64,000 nt of DNA from Kiritimatiellota bacterium (GCA_026398415.1 JAPLSY010000018.1:62001-126000); one strand, 5' to 3'. Shown: positions 45,395 through 55,573, counted from the first letter of the stretch. Notes: generated by a model from the sequence alone, not told the origin. A program made the numbers and translations.

Positions 45395-46906
45395 GTGAAC
45401 ATTGTCCGCAGTCTGATCATCATCTTCTGGCTTCTCATGACCGGGTGGCTGATCCGGTACGAAGCGTTTCCGCAATGGTTCACGGCCTCTGCGCCGGGCT
45501 ATAGCTCGCTTTTCAGGAACGGCCCGCTCATCCTCGACACGTGGATGCAGATCGAATTCCGGAACAATCCCGTCGGTTACAGCCATACCTGGGTGGATAG
45601 TGACGTGGCATCGCCCAATGCCACCTATACGCTCCATAACCAGACCGTGTTCAACATCAAACTGATGGAGCAGGTCCATGCGGTGAATGTCATGGCCGGC
45701 GCCACGCTGGATGCGGGTTATGCGCTTCAGAAGTTTTATGCCGTTTTTTCGTCCAGCGTCTATACCACCCGCATCGATGGTCACAAAACCGGGGATCACA
45801 CTTTTGCCGTCCGTATCCGCACGGAGAACGGCGAACAAACCGTGATGCTGAACGTTCCGGACGACGTCATTCTGTATTCCCCCGTGACTGAAATGGCCAT
45901 GGCGGGCTTGAAGCCGGGCGAAACTTTAGACCTGCGGGTCCTGGATCCCGTGACGTTGGCCGTGTCCGATGTGCACGTGGAGGCCCTGCACCGGGAAAAG
46001 CTGAAATATGCCGGGCACGAACAGGAAACCACCGTGTTGAAGCTGGTTTACCAGGGACTGGAAACGCTGTCCTGGATAGATTCTGCAGGGCGCATCCTGC
46101 GGCAGGAGACGCCCTTGGGTTGGACCATGACCTTGTGTTCGGCCAAAGACGTGTTAGCCTTTAAGCAGGACGACAACTCGGCCGGTGCCGATGACCTGCT
46201 TACGGCCATGGCGGTACCCTGCCGTGGACGGGTACAAAACCCGCGTACCTGCCGGGTGCTGAAACTGAATATGCATGGGGCGAGCCTCAATCCGCAGAAC
46301 TTTGCCGGTCCGCGCCAGGTCGTCGAGGCCCGGGAAGACCGATGCGTTGGCCTGACGTTGCGAGCCCAGGCGGCGCCGCGGCAGGCCGGAGCGCTTGGGT
46401 CGGCGCCGGAGGCCCTGCGTCCGTTTCTGGCTTCGTCGCCCGCGCTTCAGGCCGATCACCCAGCCATGCTCCGGCAAGCCCGCGCAATTGTCGGCAATGA
46501 GACCAACAGTTGGGCGGCGGCGCAAGCCATCGGCGATTGGGTCTATCGCGCCATCGAAAAAAAGACGACGGTCAGCCTGCCATCCGCGCTCGATGTGTTG
46601 AAGCGGCGGGAGGGCGACTGCAACGAGCATACATATCTTTTTGTGGCGCTGGCTCGTGCCGTTGGAATTCCGGCCCGGATCCACGTCGGCCTGGTATATT
46701 CCGAGCTGAATGGAGCGCCGGGGGCTTTCTATTATCACGCCTGGCCGGCGGTCTATGCCGGGGAATGGGTGGAGTTAGATCCGACCTCGGGGCAGAAGAC
46801 CGTGGATGCCACGCATATTTCAGTGGCCCAAGGCGAGGTCGCCGACCAGCTGAAATTGTTAGGCCTCATGGGGCAGATTAGCGTGGAGATCGTGGAAGAA
46901 CGCTGA
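45395..46906 (+). CDS. Membrane-anchored transglutaminase-like protein
   Basis: 503 residues from a GTG start with weak ribosome site. One N-terminal membrane helix (SLIIIFWLLMTGWLI) anchors a periplasmic protein. The C-terminal transglutaminase-like domain (~365-485) has the catalytic Cys in REGDCNEHTYLF, His in YYHAWPAVY and Asp in WVELDPTSG. Such proteins are often cysteine peptidases or amidases. It is immediately before an ABC ATPase and permease, an arrangement found in related genomes. Substrate unknown. Confidence 0.9.
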   Translation: MNIVRSLIIIFWLLMTGWLIRYEAFPQWFTASAPGYSSLFRNGPLILDTWMQIEFRNNPVGYSHTWVDSDVASPNATYTLHNQTVFNIKLMEQVHAVNVMAGATLDAGYALQKFYAVFSSSVYTTRIDGHKTGDHTFAVRIRTENGEQTVMLNVPDDVILYSPVTEMAMAGLKPGETLDLRVLDPVTLAVSDVHVEALHREKLKYAGHEQETTVLKLVYQGLETLSWIDSAGRILRQETPLGWTMTLCSAKDVLAFKQDDNSAGADDLLTAMAVPCRGRVQNPRTCRVLKLNMHGASLNPQNFAGPRQVVEAREDRCVGLTLRAQAAPRQAGALGSAPEALRPFLASSPALQADHPAMLRQARAIVGNETNSWAAAQAIGDWVYRAIEKKTTVSLPSALDVLKRREGDCNEHTYLFVALARAVGIPARIHVGLVYSELNGAPGAFYYHAWPAVYAGEWVELDPTSGQKTVDATHISVAQGEVADQLKLLGLMGQISVEIVEER

Positions 46907-46932
46907 TATTTATTGACAGGATCAACAAAATT

Positions 46933-47661
46933 ATGATTGAAATCGAGCACTTGACCAAAAACTTCGGATCCCTGCAGGCTGTCAAGGACCTGTCGCTGAC
47001 TATTCCGCGGGGCGAACTGTTCTGCTTCCTCGGGCCCAATGGCGCCGGCAAGACGACGACCATTAAAATCCTGTGTGGCCTGCTGAAGCCGAGCGGCGGT
47101 ACGATCCGCATCCGGGGGATTGATATTCAGGCCGATCCGGCGGCGGTCCGGCGATTGATCGGCTATATTCCCGACATCCCCTTTCTCTACGAACGCCTGA
47201 CGCCGGTCGAATTTTTTCAATTTATCGGCGATCTGTACCAGGTTCCCGCTGCCCAGGTCCATGCAACGCGCGAGCGTTTCTTTGCGCTATTCGCCATGGA
47301 GGAGTATGCGCGGACGCTGATCAAAGACCTGTCGCATGGATACCGCCAGCGGCTGATTTACGCGGCCACTTTTCTGCACCAACCCGCAGTGCTGTTTATT
47401 GATGAGCCGTTTGTCGGCCTGGACCCGTTCAGCATCCGTTTAATTCACGACCTGCTTCGGCAGGCGGCCCGGGCGGGTACGACCGTTTTCCTGACCACGC
47501 ACATCCTGGCATTTGCCGAGCAATTGGCGGACCGGATCGGGATTATTGCCGGCGGCAGGTTGGTGGGCCTGGGAACGTTAGCCGAACTGAAGGCGCACAG
47601 TTCCATACAGGGGCCGCTGGAAGATATTTTCTTGCGGCTCACCCGCCCGGAAGAGGCGTAA
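46933..47661 (+). CDS. ABC transporter ATP-binding protein
   Basis: 242 residues. Walker A GPNGAGKTTT, Q-loop, signature DLSHGYRQRL (variant of LSGGQ), Walker B VLFIDEPFVGLDP and the switch His in TTHIL are all present, so it should hydrolyse ATP. It belongs to the DrrA/CcmA-type ATPases of ABC-2 exporters. It is followed by the permease gene after a 60-base spacer that contains a 7-nt-period repeat. Confidence 0.95.
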   Translation: MIEIEHLTKNFGSLQAVKDLSLTIPRGELFCFLGPNGAGKTTTIKILCGLLKPSGGTIRIRGIDIQADPAAVRRLIGYIPDIPFLYERLTPVEFFQFIGDLYQVPAAQVHATRERFFALFAMEEYARTLIKDLSHGYRQRLIYAATFLHQPAVLFIDEPFVGLDPFSIRLIHDLLRQAARAGTTVFLTTHILAFAEQLADRIGIIAGGRLVGLGTLAELKAHSSIQGPLEDIFLRLTRPEEA

Positions 47662-47662
47662 A

Positions 47663-47699
47663 GGCCGACGACAGACGACAGACAACGGATGGTGGAGGA
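47663..47699. repeat. 7-nt-period tract between ABC genes
   Basis: GGCCGACG, ACAGACG, ACAGACA, ACGGATG, GTGGAGG. The same ACAGACG words as inside hypF (38357-38400). Confidence 0.82.
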
Positions 47700-47721
47700 C
47701 TGAATAGTTACGGAAAATAAA

Positions 47722-49401
47722 ATGCATGCCTTGGCGGCCTTGTTAAGAAAAGACGGACGTGTTTTGCGCAACTTGCGTACTTTGGCGCGCGAGCAATCGG
47801 CCTTTAAAGTCATTTTTATCCTGATGTTTGCCGGGGGGATGCTGGTCGGCCTCGGGTATTTGTTTTTAGAGGGCTTCCGGTTCCTAAGCGCCCTGGGCGG
47901 AATCGGGGTGATGTTGATCCGCCATCTCTTTGCACTGTTCTTTTTCGGCCTGGGCCTGATGCTGATTCTTTCCAACATCATCACGACCTATACGACGGTC
48001 TTTCATTCGGATGAAATTCCCTTCCTGCTGTGCCGGCCCATCGCGCCCGGTGAAATTCTATTGCACAAATGGTTGGAAACAACGTTGATTTCATCCTGGG
48101 CCTTCTTTTTCATCATCATTCCGTTTATCGGCGCTTTTGCCTGGCATGAGCATCTTTCCCTGTTATTTATGCTTTGGACGTTTCTTTTTTCGATTCCGTT
48201 TGTCCTGTTGTATGCCGGGGCGGGCACACTTATCACGCTTCTGGTCCTGCGCTGGGTGCCGCGCTGGCGGCCGCAGTTCTGGGTGGGGGCCACTTTGCTG
48301 GTATTGGTCGGTTGGGGGGTCTGGACGTTGTTTGGCGCCGGTAAACCGCAGACCGACGATGCGGTCTTTATTTTGGGACGGTTTGTGCCCGGGTTGAAGC
48401 TGGCGGCTTTTCCGTTGTGGCCGAGCGCCTGGGTGGCTGAAGGGATTATGGCGTTATCCCGCGACCAATGGCTACGAGGAGGCCTGCTGTTTGGGGTCTT
48501 GCTGGCCAATGTCCTGATGGTCGGCCTCCTGATCGAGGGCCTTGGCAATGTCCAGTTCGTCCAAGCCTGGCAACGGACCCGTGCGGCCCATGCTTCGCTC
48601 CGGGAGCTACGCAGGGTAGGACCGAGCGGGGCGCTGGCGCTGGAAACGCGCCTGGCCTTTCTGGCCCCCGATGCCCGTGCCCTGGTCATTAAAGACTTGC
48701 GCACCCTGCTGCGCGATCCGGCGCAATGGATTCAAGGGCTTCTTTTTTTCGGCCTGCTGGCCTTGTATTTCTTTAACCTCCGCAATCTGCACTACCACCT
48801 GTTGTCGGCCGTGTGGCGAAACCTGATCGTGTTCCTCAACATGTTCAGTCTTTCGGCCGTCATGTGTTCGTTTTGCTCGCGTTTCATTTATCCGCAGTTA
48901 AGTTTGGAAGGCCAGGCGTTCTGGTTGATCGGGCTCGCTCCGACCACGATGGGACGGGTGTTGAAAATCAAGTTCCTGGCATCCCTGGTCGGCATGCTGA
49001 CCATCGGCGTGGTTTTAATGGCCGTGTCCGCCGCCATGCTGGACGTCGGCTGGCGGATTTGGGTGACGGCGCTGGGCCTGGCCGTGGCGATATCGTTGGG
49101 TCTATGCGGACTGGCCACCGGGCTGGGCGCCGTGTTTCTCGATCTGAAACAGCGCAATCCGATGGCGATCATTTCCGGCTTTGGCGGCACGCTCAACCTG
49201 GTGTTGAGCTTGGCTTACATGGCCGCGGTCATCCTGCCGTTCGGTGCGCTCTACCATTACCACACGCTGGGCCGGATCGGGGCCGGCGCCCTGAACGCCG
49301 GTACAGCGGCGGCGTCGGTCTGGCTGATCGTCATTACCCTGGCGGCCACGCTCCTGCCTTTAATGGCCGGGCGGAGAAGTCTGATGAGAAGGGACTATTA
49401 G
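47722..49401 (+). CDS. ABC exporter permease (ABC-2 type)
   Basis: 559 residues with about ten to twelve membrane helices, for example FIILMFAGGMLVGLGYLF-like, LFALFFFGLGLMLIL, LLVLVGWGVWTLF and LASLVGMLTIGVVLMAV. It pairs with the ATPase just upstream. The layout is that of large single-gene ABC-2 permeases with two six-helix halves. The exported molecule is unknown; the upstream transglutaminase-like protein may act on it (inference). Confidence 0.88.
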   Translation: MHALAALLRKDGRVLRNLRTLAREQSAFKVIFILMFAGGMLVGLGYLFLEGFRFLSALGGIGVMLIRHLFALFFFGLGLMLILSNIITTYTTVFHSDEIPFLLCRPIAPGEILLHKWLETTLISSWAFFFIIIPFIGAFAWHEHLSLLFMLWTFLFSIPFVLLYAGAGTLITLLVLRWVPRWRPQFWVGATLLVLVGWGVWTLFGAGKPQTDDAVFILGRFVPGLKLAAFPLWPSAWVAEGIMALSRDQWLRGGLLFGVLLANVLMVGLLIEGLGNVQFVQAWQRTRAAHASLRELRRVGPSGALALETRLAFLAPDARALVIKDLRTLLRDPAQWIQGLLFFGLLALYFFNLRNLHYHLLSAVWRNLIVFLNMFSLSAVMCSFCSRFIYPQLSLEGQAFWLIGLAPTTMGRVLKIKFLASLVGMLTIGVVLMAVSAAMLDVGWRIWVTALGLAVAISLGLCGLATGLGAVFLDLKQRNPMAIISGFGGTLNLVLSLAYMAAVILPFGALYHYHTLGRIGAGALNAGTAAASVWLIVITLAATLLPLMAGRRSLMRRDY

Positions 49402-49405
49402 GAAA

Positions 49406-49443
49406 CCCGCCTTTGCTCTCGCTATGCTCGTAGCTACGGCGGG
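49406..49443. repeat. REP-like hairpin after the permease gene
   Basis: CCCGCC...GCTATGCTCGTAGC...GGCGGG folds into a stem with an inner hairpin. It belongs to the family at 18158-18335 and may terminate the plus-strand transcript. Confidence 0.6.
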
Positions 49444-49486
49444 CAGGTGCAGAATATACGAACCTAGTTCAAAATCAGCTTGCCGA

Positions 49487-50047
49487 TTATCCGAATATTT
49501 TAACGCCTTTCAGCGCTTTGGCGGCGCGGGCGATGTGGATCCCGTGATGGCGGGCCACGCCCAGCATGTCTTCGGTCACACCCACGGGATCCATTTTCGG
49601 GTTGGCTGACCGTCCGTAGGGGCCCCATTGCAGGCCGCCCGTGGTGTAGCCGGGTGTGCTCTTGGGCAGGGGAATGATGATCATTCCCAGTTCCGCTAAA
49701 TTATTCAGCAACCCCAGCATCGTCAATTCACAGCCGCCGCCCGCATTGCCGAAGCCGCTGCCGGTGGCGAACACGGCGCCGACCTTGCCGATCATCGCGT
49801 CCTTCATCCAGGCGCCGCTGCAGCAGGAATCAATAAATTTCTTAATCCGCCAGTCCGCACTGCCCATATGCACGGGTGAACCCAGGATGACAGCGTCAGC
49901 CGCGATGAGGTCGTCATAGGTTGCGGTTTCCGCCGCTTTCAGGATGGCCGCGCAATCGGGTACCGACTGCACACCGGCTGCGATGGACTGGGCCATTTTG
50001 AGCGTGTTCTGATAATCTGTAGCGTAAACGATCAGGACGTTAGTCAT
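49487..50047 (-). CDS. Flavodoxin-fold protein (WrbA-like NAD(P)H:quinone reductase family)
   Basis: 186 residues. FMN phosphate loop is VYATDYQNTLKMA, with GSPVHMGSADWRIKKFID and FATGSGFGNAGGG as the flavin-isoalloxazine loops; the last part STPGYTTGGLQWGPYG resembles WrbA-type proteins. It probably carries two-electron transfer. AGGAGG precedes the ATG. It is the last gene of a minus-strand set with a flavodiiron protein and desulfoferrodoxin, so oxidative-stress work is likely. Confidence 0.88.
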   Translation of the reverse strand: MTNVLIVYATDYQNTLKMAQSIAAGVQSVPDCAAILKAAETATYDDLIAADAVILGSPVHMGSADWRIKKFIDSCCSGAWMKDAMIGKVGAVFATGSGFGNAGGGCELTMLGLLNNLAELGMIIIPLPKSTPGYTTGGLQWGPYGRSANPKMDPVGVTEDMLGVARHHGIHIARAAKALKGVKIFG

Positions 50048-50069
50048 GGATGGGTCCTCCTGTCAGTGT

Positions 50070-51248
50070 TTATAGCAGATTCAATGCCCGGTGTTTGCCG
50101 GCGATGGTTTCCGCCAAGGCATCCAGGGCGGTCAAGTCAGCCGGCTGTGGCAGGCCGCGGGCGATGACCGCACCCAGGACCTCGACCTTGAGGTTCGGGA
50201 TCAGGCCGGCAATCTGTTCCACCGCCTTACTGCTCCAGCCGTAGGAATTGATGATGGCGGCAAACTTCAGCTTGGGCCGTAAGGCGTTGGCCAGGTGCGC
50301 GGCGTAAAAGATGGCCGGGTGTGGTCCGACATGCACGGTAGGCGTGCCCACGACCAGCGTGGCGGCATCCACCAGGGCCATGGCCAGCTTGCCGATATCG
50401 GTTACGGCCAGGTTAAACGGCGTCACCCGAACGCCGCGCTCCGCGAGCGCACCGACCAGGTGATTGACCATTATCTCCGTACTGCCGTGCATGGATATGT
50501 AAGGCAGGACCGCCTCGTTTTTCGGCGTATCGGAAATCCAGTCGCGGTAGGCATCCATGATGAACGCCGGGCGGTCATACAACGGTCCATGGCTTGGCGC
50601 GATCCGCGCGATGGCCAAAGGCTTCAGCTTGTCCATGTTTTTGCGGATCACGGCGCGGAACGGCATCATGATTTCGGCGTAGTACCGCTTGGCGGCTTCA
50701 TAGACGCGGCCTTCGTCGGCGATCGCCAAATCGCTGGTGGCCAGGTGCGAACCGAAAAAATCGCAACTGAACAGGATGCGATCTTCGCGCAGGTACGTGC
50801 ACATGGTTTCCGGCCAATGCACCCAGGGCGTATAAATAAACTCCAGCGTTTTGCCGCCCAGTGCCAGGGTTTCGCCATCGGCTACGATCCTGATCCGGGA
50901 ATCGGGCACGCCGAGGTGATCCATGACCAGCGGTTTGCCCTTGGCGGAAGTAACCAGCATGGCCGTCGGATACTTTTTCAGTACGCAGGGAATCAGGCCG
51001 GAATGGTCCTGCTCGGCGTGATTGGCAATGACGTAATCCAGGCGCGGGACGTGGGCCAATTGCTCCAGCAGTTCCCGTTGCATCGTGGGATCGGCCGTGT
51101 CAATGAGTGCCGTGTGGGTCTGACCCTGCACCAGGTAGGCATTGTAGCTGGTGCCGTCCGGCAAGGGAATCAGCGCATCGAACAGCCGCCGGTTCCAGTC
51201 CTGGGCGCCCATCCAATACACACCGCTGACGATTTGGCGGGCATTCAT
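50070..51248 (-). CDS. Flavodiiron protein (O2/NO reductase, FprA-like)
   Basis: 392 residues. The N-terminal beta-lactamase-like diiron domain has NHAEQDHSG, the WVHWPETMCTY segment, CDFFGSH and APSHGP (diiron ligands), and the C-terminal flavodoxin domain (~250-390) begins near YISMHGSTE with TPTVHVGPHPA. It reduces O2 to water or NO to N2O in the cytoplasm of anaerobes, taking electrons from rubredoxin. AAGGACC precedes the ATG. Between a flavodoxin-like gene and desulfoferrodoxin. Confidence 0.95.
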   Translation of the reverse strand: MNARQIVSGVYWMGAQDWNRRLFDALIPLPDGTSYNAYLVQGQTHTALIDTADPTMQRELLEQLAHVPRLDYVIANHAEQDHSGLIPCVLKKYPTAMLVTSAKGKPLVMDHLGVPDSRIRIVADGETLALGGKTLEFIYTPWVHWPETMCTYLREDRILFSCDFFGSHLATSDLAIADEGRVYEAAKRYYAEIMMPFRAVIRKNMDKLKPLAIARIAPSHGPLYDRPAFIMDAYRDWISDTPKNEAVLPYISMHGSTEIMVNHLVGALAERGVRVTPFNLAVTDIGKLAMALVDAATLVVGTPTVHVGPHPAIFYAAHLANALRPKLKFAAIINSYGWSSKAVEQIAGLIPNLKVEVLGAVIARGLPQPADLTALDALAETIAGKHRALNLL

Positions 51249-51310
51249 AAACAGGTCCTTTTATGGCCGGATAATCGGAAGCCAGCTTGCGCGGCAAGTG
51301 GATGCGAGGC

Positions 51311-51688
51311 TTACGCTTTCCAGAGACCATGGAGGTTGCAGTATTCGCGGGCGACTACCGTGGCGGCCGTAACGCCCTCGAACAAGGCGCTGGGTGCATC
51401 GCCGGGTTTCAGAAACTGGCGCAGACTCCGGCCATCAACGCTCAATTCAATCCACTCGATATAATGTTTTTCTTCCATGGGGTGGGGGATACTGCCGACC
51501 GAGACCTTGATGCCGGCGGCGGTGCGCTCGATCACCGGCACGTGTTTTTCGCGCGATGCGTCCACTGTGTTTTCCTGCATGAGTTTCATCGGTTTGTTAC
51601 AGCACACAAGTTCGCCCGCGCCGGCATGCACAATTACCACCATGTTGCCGCAGATTTCGCATTTATACACGTCTGATCGCTTGGTCAT
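51311..51688 (-). CDS. dfx: Desulfoferrodoxin (superoxide reductase, class I)
   Basis: 125 residues. N-terminal desulforedoxin-like centre: [10 protein letters not shown] and ELVCCNKPM (four Cys, rubredoxin-type iron). Catalytic centre II ligands: [16 protein letters not shown], and C-terminal EYCNLHGLW. It reduces superoxide to hydrogen peroxide without oxygen release. AGGAGA precedes the ATG. It is next to the flavodiiron protein, a frequent anaerobic oxygen-defence pairing. Confidence 0.97.
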   Translation of the reverse strand: MTKRSDVYKCEICGNMVVIVHAGAGELVCCNKPMKLMQENTVDASREKHVPVIERTAAGIKVSVGSIPHPMEEKHYIEWIELSVDGRSLRQFLKPGDAPSALFEGVTAATVVAREYCNLHGLWKA

Positions 51689-51706
51689 GGCGTATCTCCT
51701 GTGTTG

Positions 51707-54700
51707 CTAATCTCCATACGGCAAAGTTGCAGCCGCTTCGTAACCGGATCCGCCAAACACTTCCGTGGCCGGCGCATAATCGCTTCCGGAAAACCGGATG
51801 ATCCAGGTTCCCGTGGATTCCTGATACACGGCGGGATCGGCTTTATTGTCGCCATCATAATCGCCGGCTACCGGTACAAATCCGGCCCCGCCGATGGTGA
51901 ACGAAAAAGGCATGGACGAGAGAATGGATGAAGGCCAAAAACTCAAGAGGCCGGCCGCGGCGTCGTACAACGCCGGATCGGCTTTGGCGTCGCCATCGTA
52001 ATCCTGCGGCGCGGTCTGGCCGGATATGCCAATCGTCCAGGTGTGGACAGCATAACCACTGGCGGATTGGGCCGTGAGCAGGTACCCCATCCTGCCCATG
52101 ATCGCTGTCCGAACCTGGAACACGGCGGGGTCCGTTATGCCGTCGTTGTCGTAATCGGCCGGGCAGGGGCTGTAGGCGGAATCGCCGAAATACCCCTCGG
52201 CCACGGCATAGCTCCGGCTGGAAAACGGTATTTTCCACAAGCCGGAAGGCCGATGGAACGCGGCCGGGTCCGCTCTGCCGTCGCCATCGAAATCGCGCGC
52301 GAGCGGAATGTAACCCGGTCCACCCAGGGAGGCTGTGCCGGAGTTGTACCCGCTGGCCGATAACAAAACGATCCATAGGCCGGTAGCCTGCGAATAAACC
52401 GCGATATCGGTTTTACCATCGCCGTCAAAGTCCTGTGGCACCGGCAGATAACCGGTACCGCCCAATTCGAAGGTCATTGTCCGATAATGATTGCCGGACA
52501 TCATGATCATCCAGTGACCGGTGGCGCGTTGATAGACCGCCGGATCGGCCTTGCCGTCGCCGTCAAAATCGCAGAACGCGTTATCCGTAGCCGCCATACT
52601 GCGTCGCCAGCCGTAGTCGCCGACGCTGAACGGCGTGGTGAGCATGCCTTCCGGGCGCCACTTTCGTGAAGTCAGCCAGTAATAATAGGTGACAGCGGGC
52701 AAGGCCGTGGTGTCGAGATAACTGGTCGCGCCGGTTTCGACGATGGCCGTCGCGGTATTCGGGTCGGAGCTGGTAGAGCGCATAATCCGGTAGCTGGTTG
52801 CGCCCGTTGCCGCTACCCACGTCAGCCGCACGCTACCGGTGTATGCGCCTTTACTGGCCGCCAAGCCGGTGGGGGGCAGCAGGTTGCGGGAGCCGCTGTC
52901 CACGCCACTTAACGACGTAAACGTGGCGCAGTTTCTGGCTTTCATCCAGTAATAATATACCGTGCCCGGCACCACCCCGTAATCGTCATAGGCGGGACTG
53001 GTCACCGTGGCAACGAGTTGCGCCTGGGCGGAATTGTCGATCGTGTGGCGATAAAGCCAATAATCGTTGGCGCCGCCAATAGCCGACCAGGAGATGTTGA
53101 TCCGGTCGGCGTAATCGCCTTTTGTGGCGGTGATCGGAGGCACTACCGGCGTCCAGGTGGGTGCCCATGAGACTTCATCTACCCAGCCGGCGTCCTGGCC
53201 GCTGGAAACCGAAGAATCTTTGGTGTAATTCCAGGTGTTGGTGTGCGTTCCGGAACTCAGGCTGACGGAATACAAGGCCCAATCTTGTTCGCCGCTGATG
53301 GCGTCCAGTTGATTCGTGCCGTCAAAGAACCGGAGAAAGTCCCAACCTGCTTCGGACGACACCTTCCAACGGAATGATAACGTGCCTGGACCGGTTATGA
53401 TCGTTTGCAGGCGGGATTGCTGGAAATCGGTGATGTCCCCGCTTTGTGCCGCCAGCACGCTATCGTGGGTTGTGTTGGATTCCGCAAACCAATTTTGATG
53501 TCCGCCAACATACCATGTCAGGTAAGTGGCATTCAGGGCCGTACCCAGGTCGGCCACGGTATCGCTGGAGCAACCAACCTGGCCCCAAGCCCAAACCACT
53601 GCGGCAGGCCCGGTAGGAAACAGGCCTATCAGGTCTTGCGCGGCCGACAGCCAGGCCGTGCGGATATCCGTGTAATCGGTATATTGGGAACAGTAAACGG
53701 TCAATGCGCGGTAAGCGATGCGTTCGGTGGCCCCAACGCCGATCCCATTGGCGCCATCGCACAACAGATAGAAGAAATGGTTCTGGACGCCGCTGTTCTG
53801 GTGAACGCCGCCATTATCCCCGCTGCCGGAATACCAGTATGCGCCCTTGTAGTAACTGGGCTGTTTGCCGTTGAGGCCCACGGTGATGCTATTACCGGGA
53901 TCGCGCATGTCACGCAAGGCTACGGGAGCGAGTAGGGTGTTGGTGTATGGAGTGCAGTCTTCGCCCAACAGCCAGTCCGCCGTTCCCGCCGTTTTGCTCG
54001 GATAATTGGCGCTATTATTCGGCTGACAGTTGAACTCCACGCAGGCGCCGAAGATATCGGAGAACGATTCGTTGAGCGCGCCGGATTCATACGCGTAAAT
54101 CAGGTTGGCAGTGTGTTCGGTCACGGCATGCGTGTACTCGTGCGCGCATACATCGAGTACGGCCAGCGAGGTAAAAGTATTGCTGTCGCCGTCGCCAAAG
54201 AACCATGCTTGATTGGTTGGACTCCAGAAGGCATTGTTATAATTATCACCATAATGCACATACACGTTGGCCATCGTGCCGTTGGCATCATAACTGTTGC
54301 GGCCCTGAACCCACCAGTAATATTGCTGGACATTGTTAAAATTGCCCGCCGCTGACATTTCGGTGCGATCTTCCGGGGTCCAGAAATTGGTGGCATTAAT
54401 CAGGCGGCAGGCGATGTTGGTTGCAATCGAATCGGTATCTATAGGCGTTACGGCGTGGTCCACATAAATTGTGTTTGAGGAAGCATTATGAATTTGCCAC
54501 ATCCAATTTGTGCTCTTGAGATAATTGGTGCCAGTTAAAGCGATGCAGTTAGTCACCGTATTGGTCGTGCCGCCTTCGCCGGTCAGGATGGCGCCGGCAA
54601 TATCCACCGATTTCACATCGTTGTAACGCATCAGCACCTTGCCGTCCTGCGCATCAATCCAGTAGCGCCAGGCGTTGGCCTCCTGAGGGTCCGCTGTCAG

Positions 54701-55411
54701 GGTCAGCGCGTAGGCCAGGCGCGGCGCAGTCTTATAAGCGAAGACCATGAGTTCCGGCTGGCTGAGCGGAAGCACGCCGCTCTTGCCGAGCCCCGCCAGG
54801 TCTTCCGTGGCCAGGCGCATGGCATCGTCGGACGTGATCTGCGCTTTCACATCCACGGCGATATCCGGCACATAACGGCCATTGACTTGATAGGCTTCAC
54901 CTTCCTGGTTGAAGTGGACAATGACTTCGCCCCCGAATACTTTCAGGCCCTGGTAGATCTGATCGGTGCGGACATGCCGGAAGCCAAGGGTGTCGCCCTG
55001 GGCCGGTTGGGCGGCAAATTCGTTTTGCGCTTCCCGGATGCCCATGATGCCGGAGAGATTATCCAGCACCGCAATAGCATTGGCCTCCGGTGGGGCGGAC
55101 TGGGCGGCTTGGAGCCCCCGGCCGGCGGAGAATGGTTGGCGTGCGCCGAGGTCCTTGCCACGGATGGAAAAAGGGGTGCCCAGTCCGGCATGCCACTCGA
55201 TCTGAACGCCTTCGGCCTCGGCCGTCGCGGCCAGCTTCTGCTGGGTACCCGTCGCGGCGCGAACCGGCTGAGGAGATGCCGGTGACAGAACGGTGGCCGG
55301 CATGTTGGCCTGTGGCTGGACGGCCAATCCGGCGGTGCCGGTCAGCAGGAACGCGCCAAGGGCCGACAGCAAAACCAACCGGCGGACATGCAATGGCGCT
55401 ATGAATTTCAT
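51707..55411 (-). CDS. Secreted M4 (thermolysin-like) metalloprotease with VCBS/FG-GAP repeats
   Basis: About 1234 residues from the ATG at 55411, whose signal peptide is RRLVLLSALGAFLLTG. Order: FTP and PepSY-type propeptide (~50-230), M4 catalytic domain with the zinc motif HEYTHAVTEHTAN and GALNESFSDIFG, a beta-sandwich region, two fibronectin III-like modules with near-identical YYYWLTSRK/YYYWMKARN ends, and six or seven VCBS-like calcium-binding repeats (DFDGDGKADPAVYQ, DYDGDNKADPAVYQ). It degrades extracellular protein. Size and repeats suit a surface or secreted protein. Confidence 0.95.
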   Translation of the reverse strand: MKFIAPLHVRRLVLLSALGAFLLTGTAGLAVQPQANMPATVLSPASPQPVRAATGTQQKLAATAEAEGVQIEWHAGLGTPFSIRGKDLGARQPFSAGRGLQAAQSAPPEANAIAVLDNLSGIMGIREAQNEFAAQPAQGDTLGFRHVRTDQIYQGLKVFGGEVIVHFNQEGEAYQVNGRYVPDIAVDVKAQITSDDAMRLATEDLAGLGKSGVLPLSQPELMVFAYKTAPRLAYALTLTADPQEANAWRYWIDAQDGKVLMRYNDVKSVDIAGAILTGEGGTTNTVTNCIALTGTNYLKSTNWMWQIHNASSNTIYVDHAVTPIDTDSIATNIACRLINATNFWTPEDRTEMSAAGNFNNVQQYYWWVQGRNSYDANGTMANVYVHYGDNYNNAFWSPTNQAWFFGDGDSNTFTSLAVLDVCAHEYTHAVTEHTANLIYAYESGALNESFSDIFGACVEFNCQPNNSANYPSKTAGTADWLLGEDCTPYTNTLLAPVALRDMRDPGNSITVGLNGKQPSYYKGAYWYSGSGDNGGVHQNSGVQNHFFYLLCDGANGIGVGATERIAYRALTVYCSQYTDYTDIRTAWLSAAQDLIGLFPTGPAAVVWAWGQVGCSSDTVADLGTALNATYLTWYVGGHQNWFAESNTTHDSVLAAQSGDITDFQQSRLQTIITGPGTLSFRWKVSSEAGWDFLRFFDGTNQLDAISGEQDWALYSVSLSSGTHTNTWNYTKDSSVSSGQDAGWVDEVSWAPTWTPVVPPITATKGDYADRINISWSAIGGANDYWLYRHTIDNSAQAQLVATVTSPAYDDYGVVPGTVYYYWMKARNCATFTSLSGVDSGSRNLLPPTGLAASKGAYTGSVRLTWVAATGATSYRIMRSTSSDPNTATAIVETGATSYLDTTALPAVTYYYWLTSRKWRPEGMLTTPFSVGDYGWRRSMAATDNAFCDFDGDGKADPAVYQRATGHWMIMMSGNHYRTMTFELGGTGYLPVPQDFDGDGKTDIAVYSQATGLWIVLLSASGYNSGTASLGGPGYIPLARDFDGDGRADPAAFHRPSGLWKIPFSSRSYAVAEGYFGDSAYSPCPADYDNDGITDPAVFQVRTAIMGRMGYLLTAQSASGYAVHTWTIGISGQTAPQDYDGDAKADPALYDAAAGLLSFWPSSILSSMPFSFTIGGAGFVPVAGDYDGDNKADPAVYQESTGTWIIRFSGSDYAPATEVFGGSGYEAAATLPYGD

Positions 55412-55544
55412 AGGCATTCCGTAAATCGTAGAATAAGACGTTGCCAGATACAAGGCAAAATTATGCTTAATTTATTAAAATTCCATTATAGACTAAGCTC
55501 CTGAAATGTCCACGGAAATTTGCCTTCCAAAATGAGGGCCATCC

Positions 55545-55573
55545 TTTACATTGTCTGAGCTCTGGGGTATCAT
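55545..55573 (+). promoter_or_regulatory. Sigma70-like promoter of metY
   Basis: TTTACA (55545-55550) and TATCAT (55568-55573) are 17 bases apart, about 30 bases before the metY start. Divergent to the protease gene. No SAM-riboswitch-like fold was recognised in the short leader. Confidence 0.6.
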
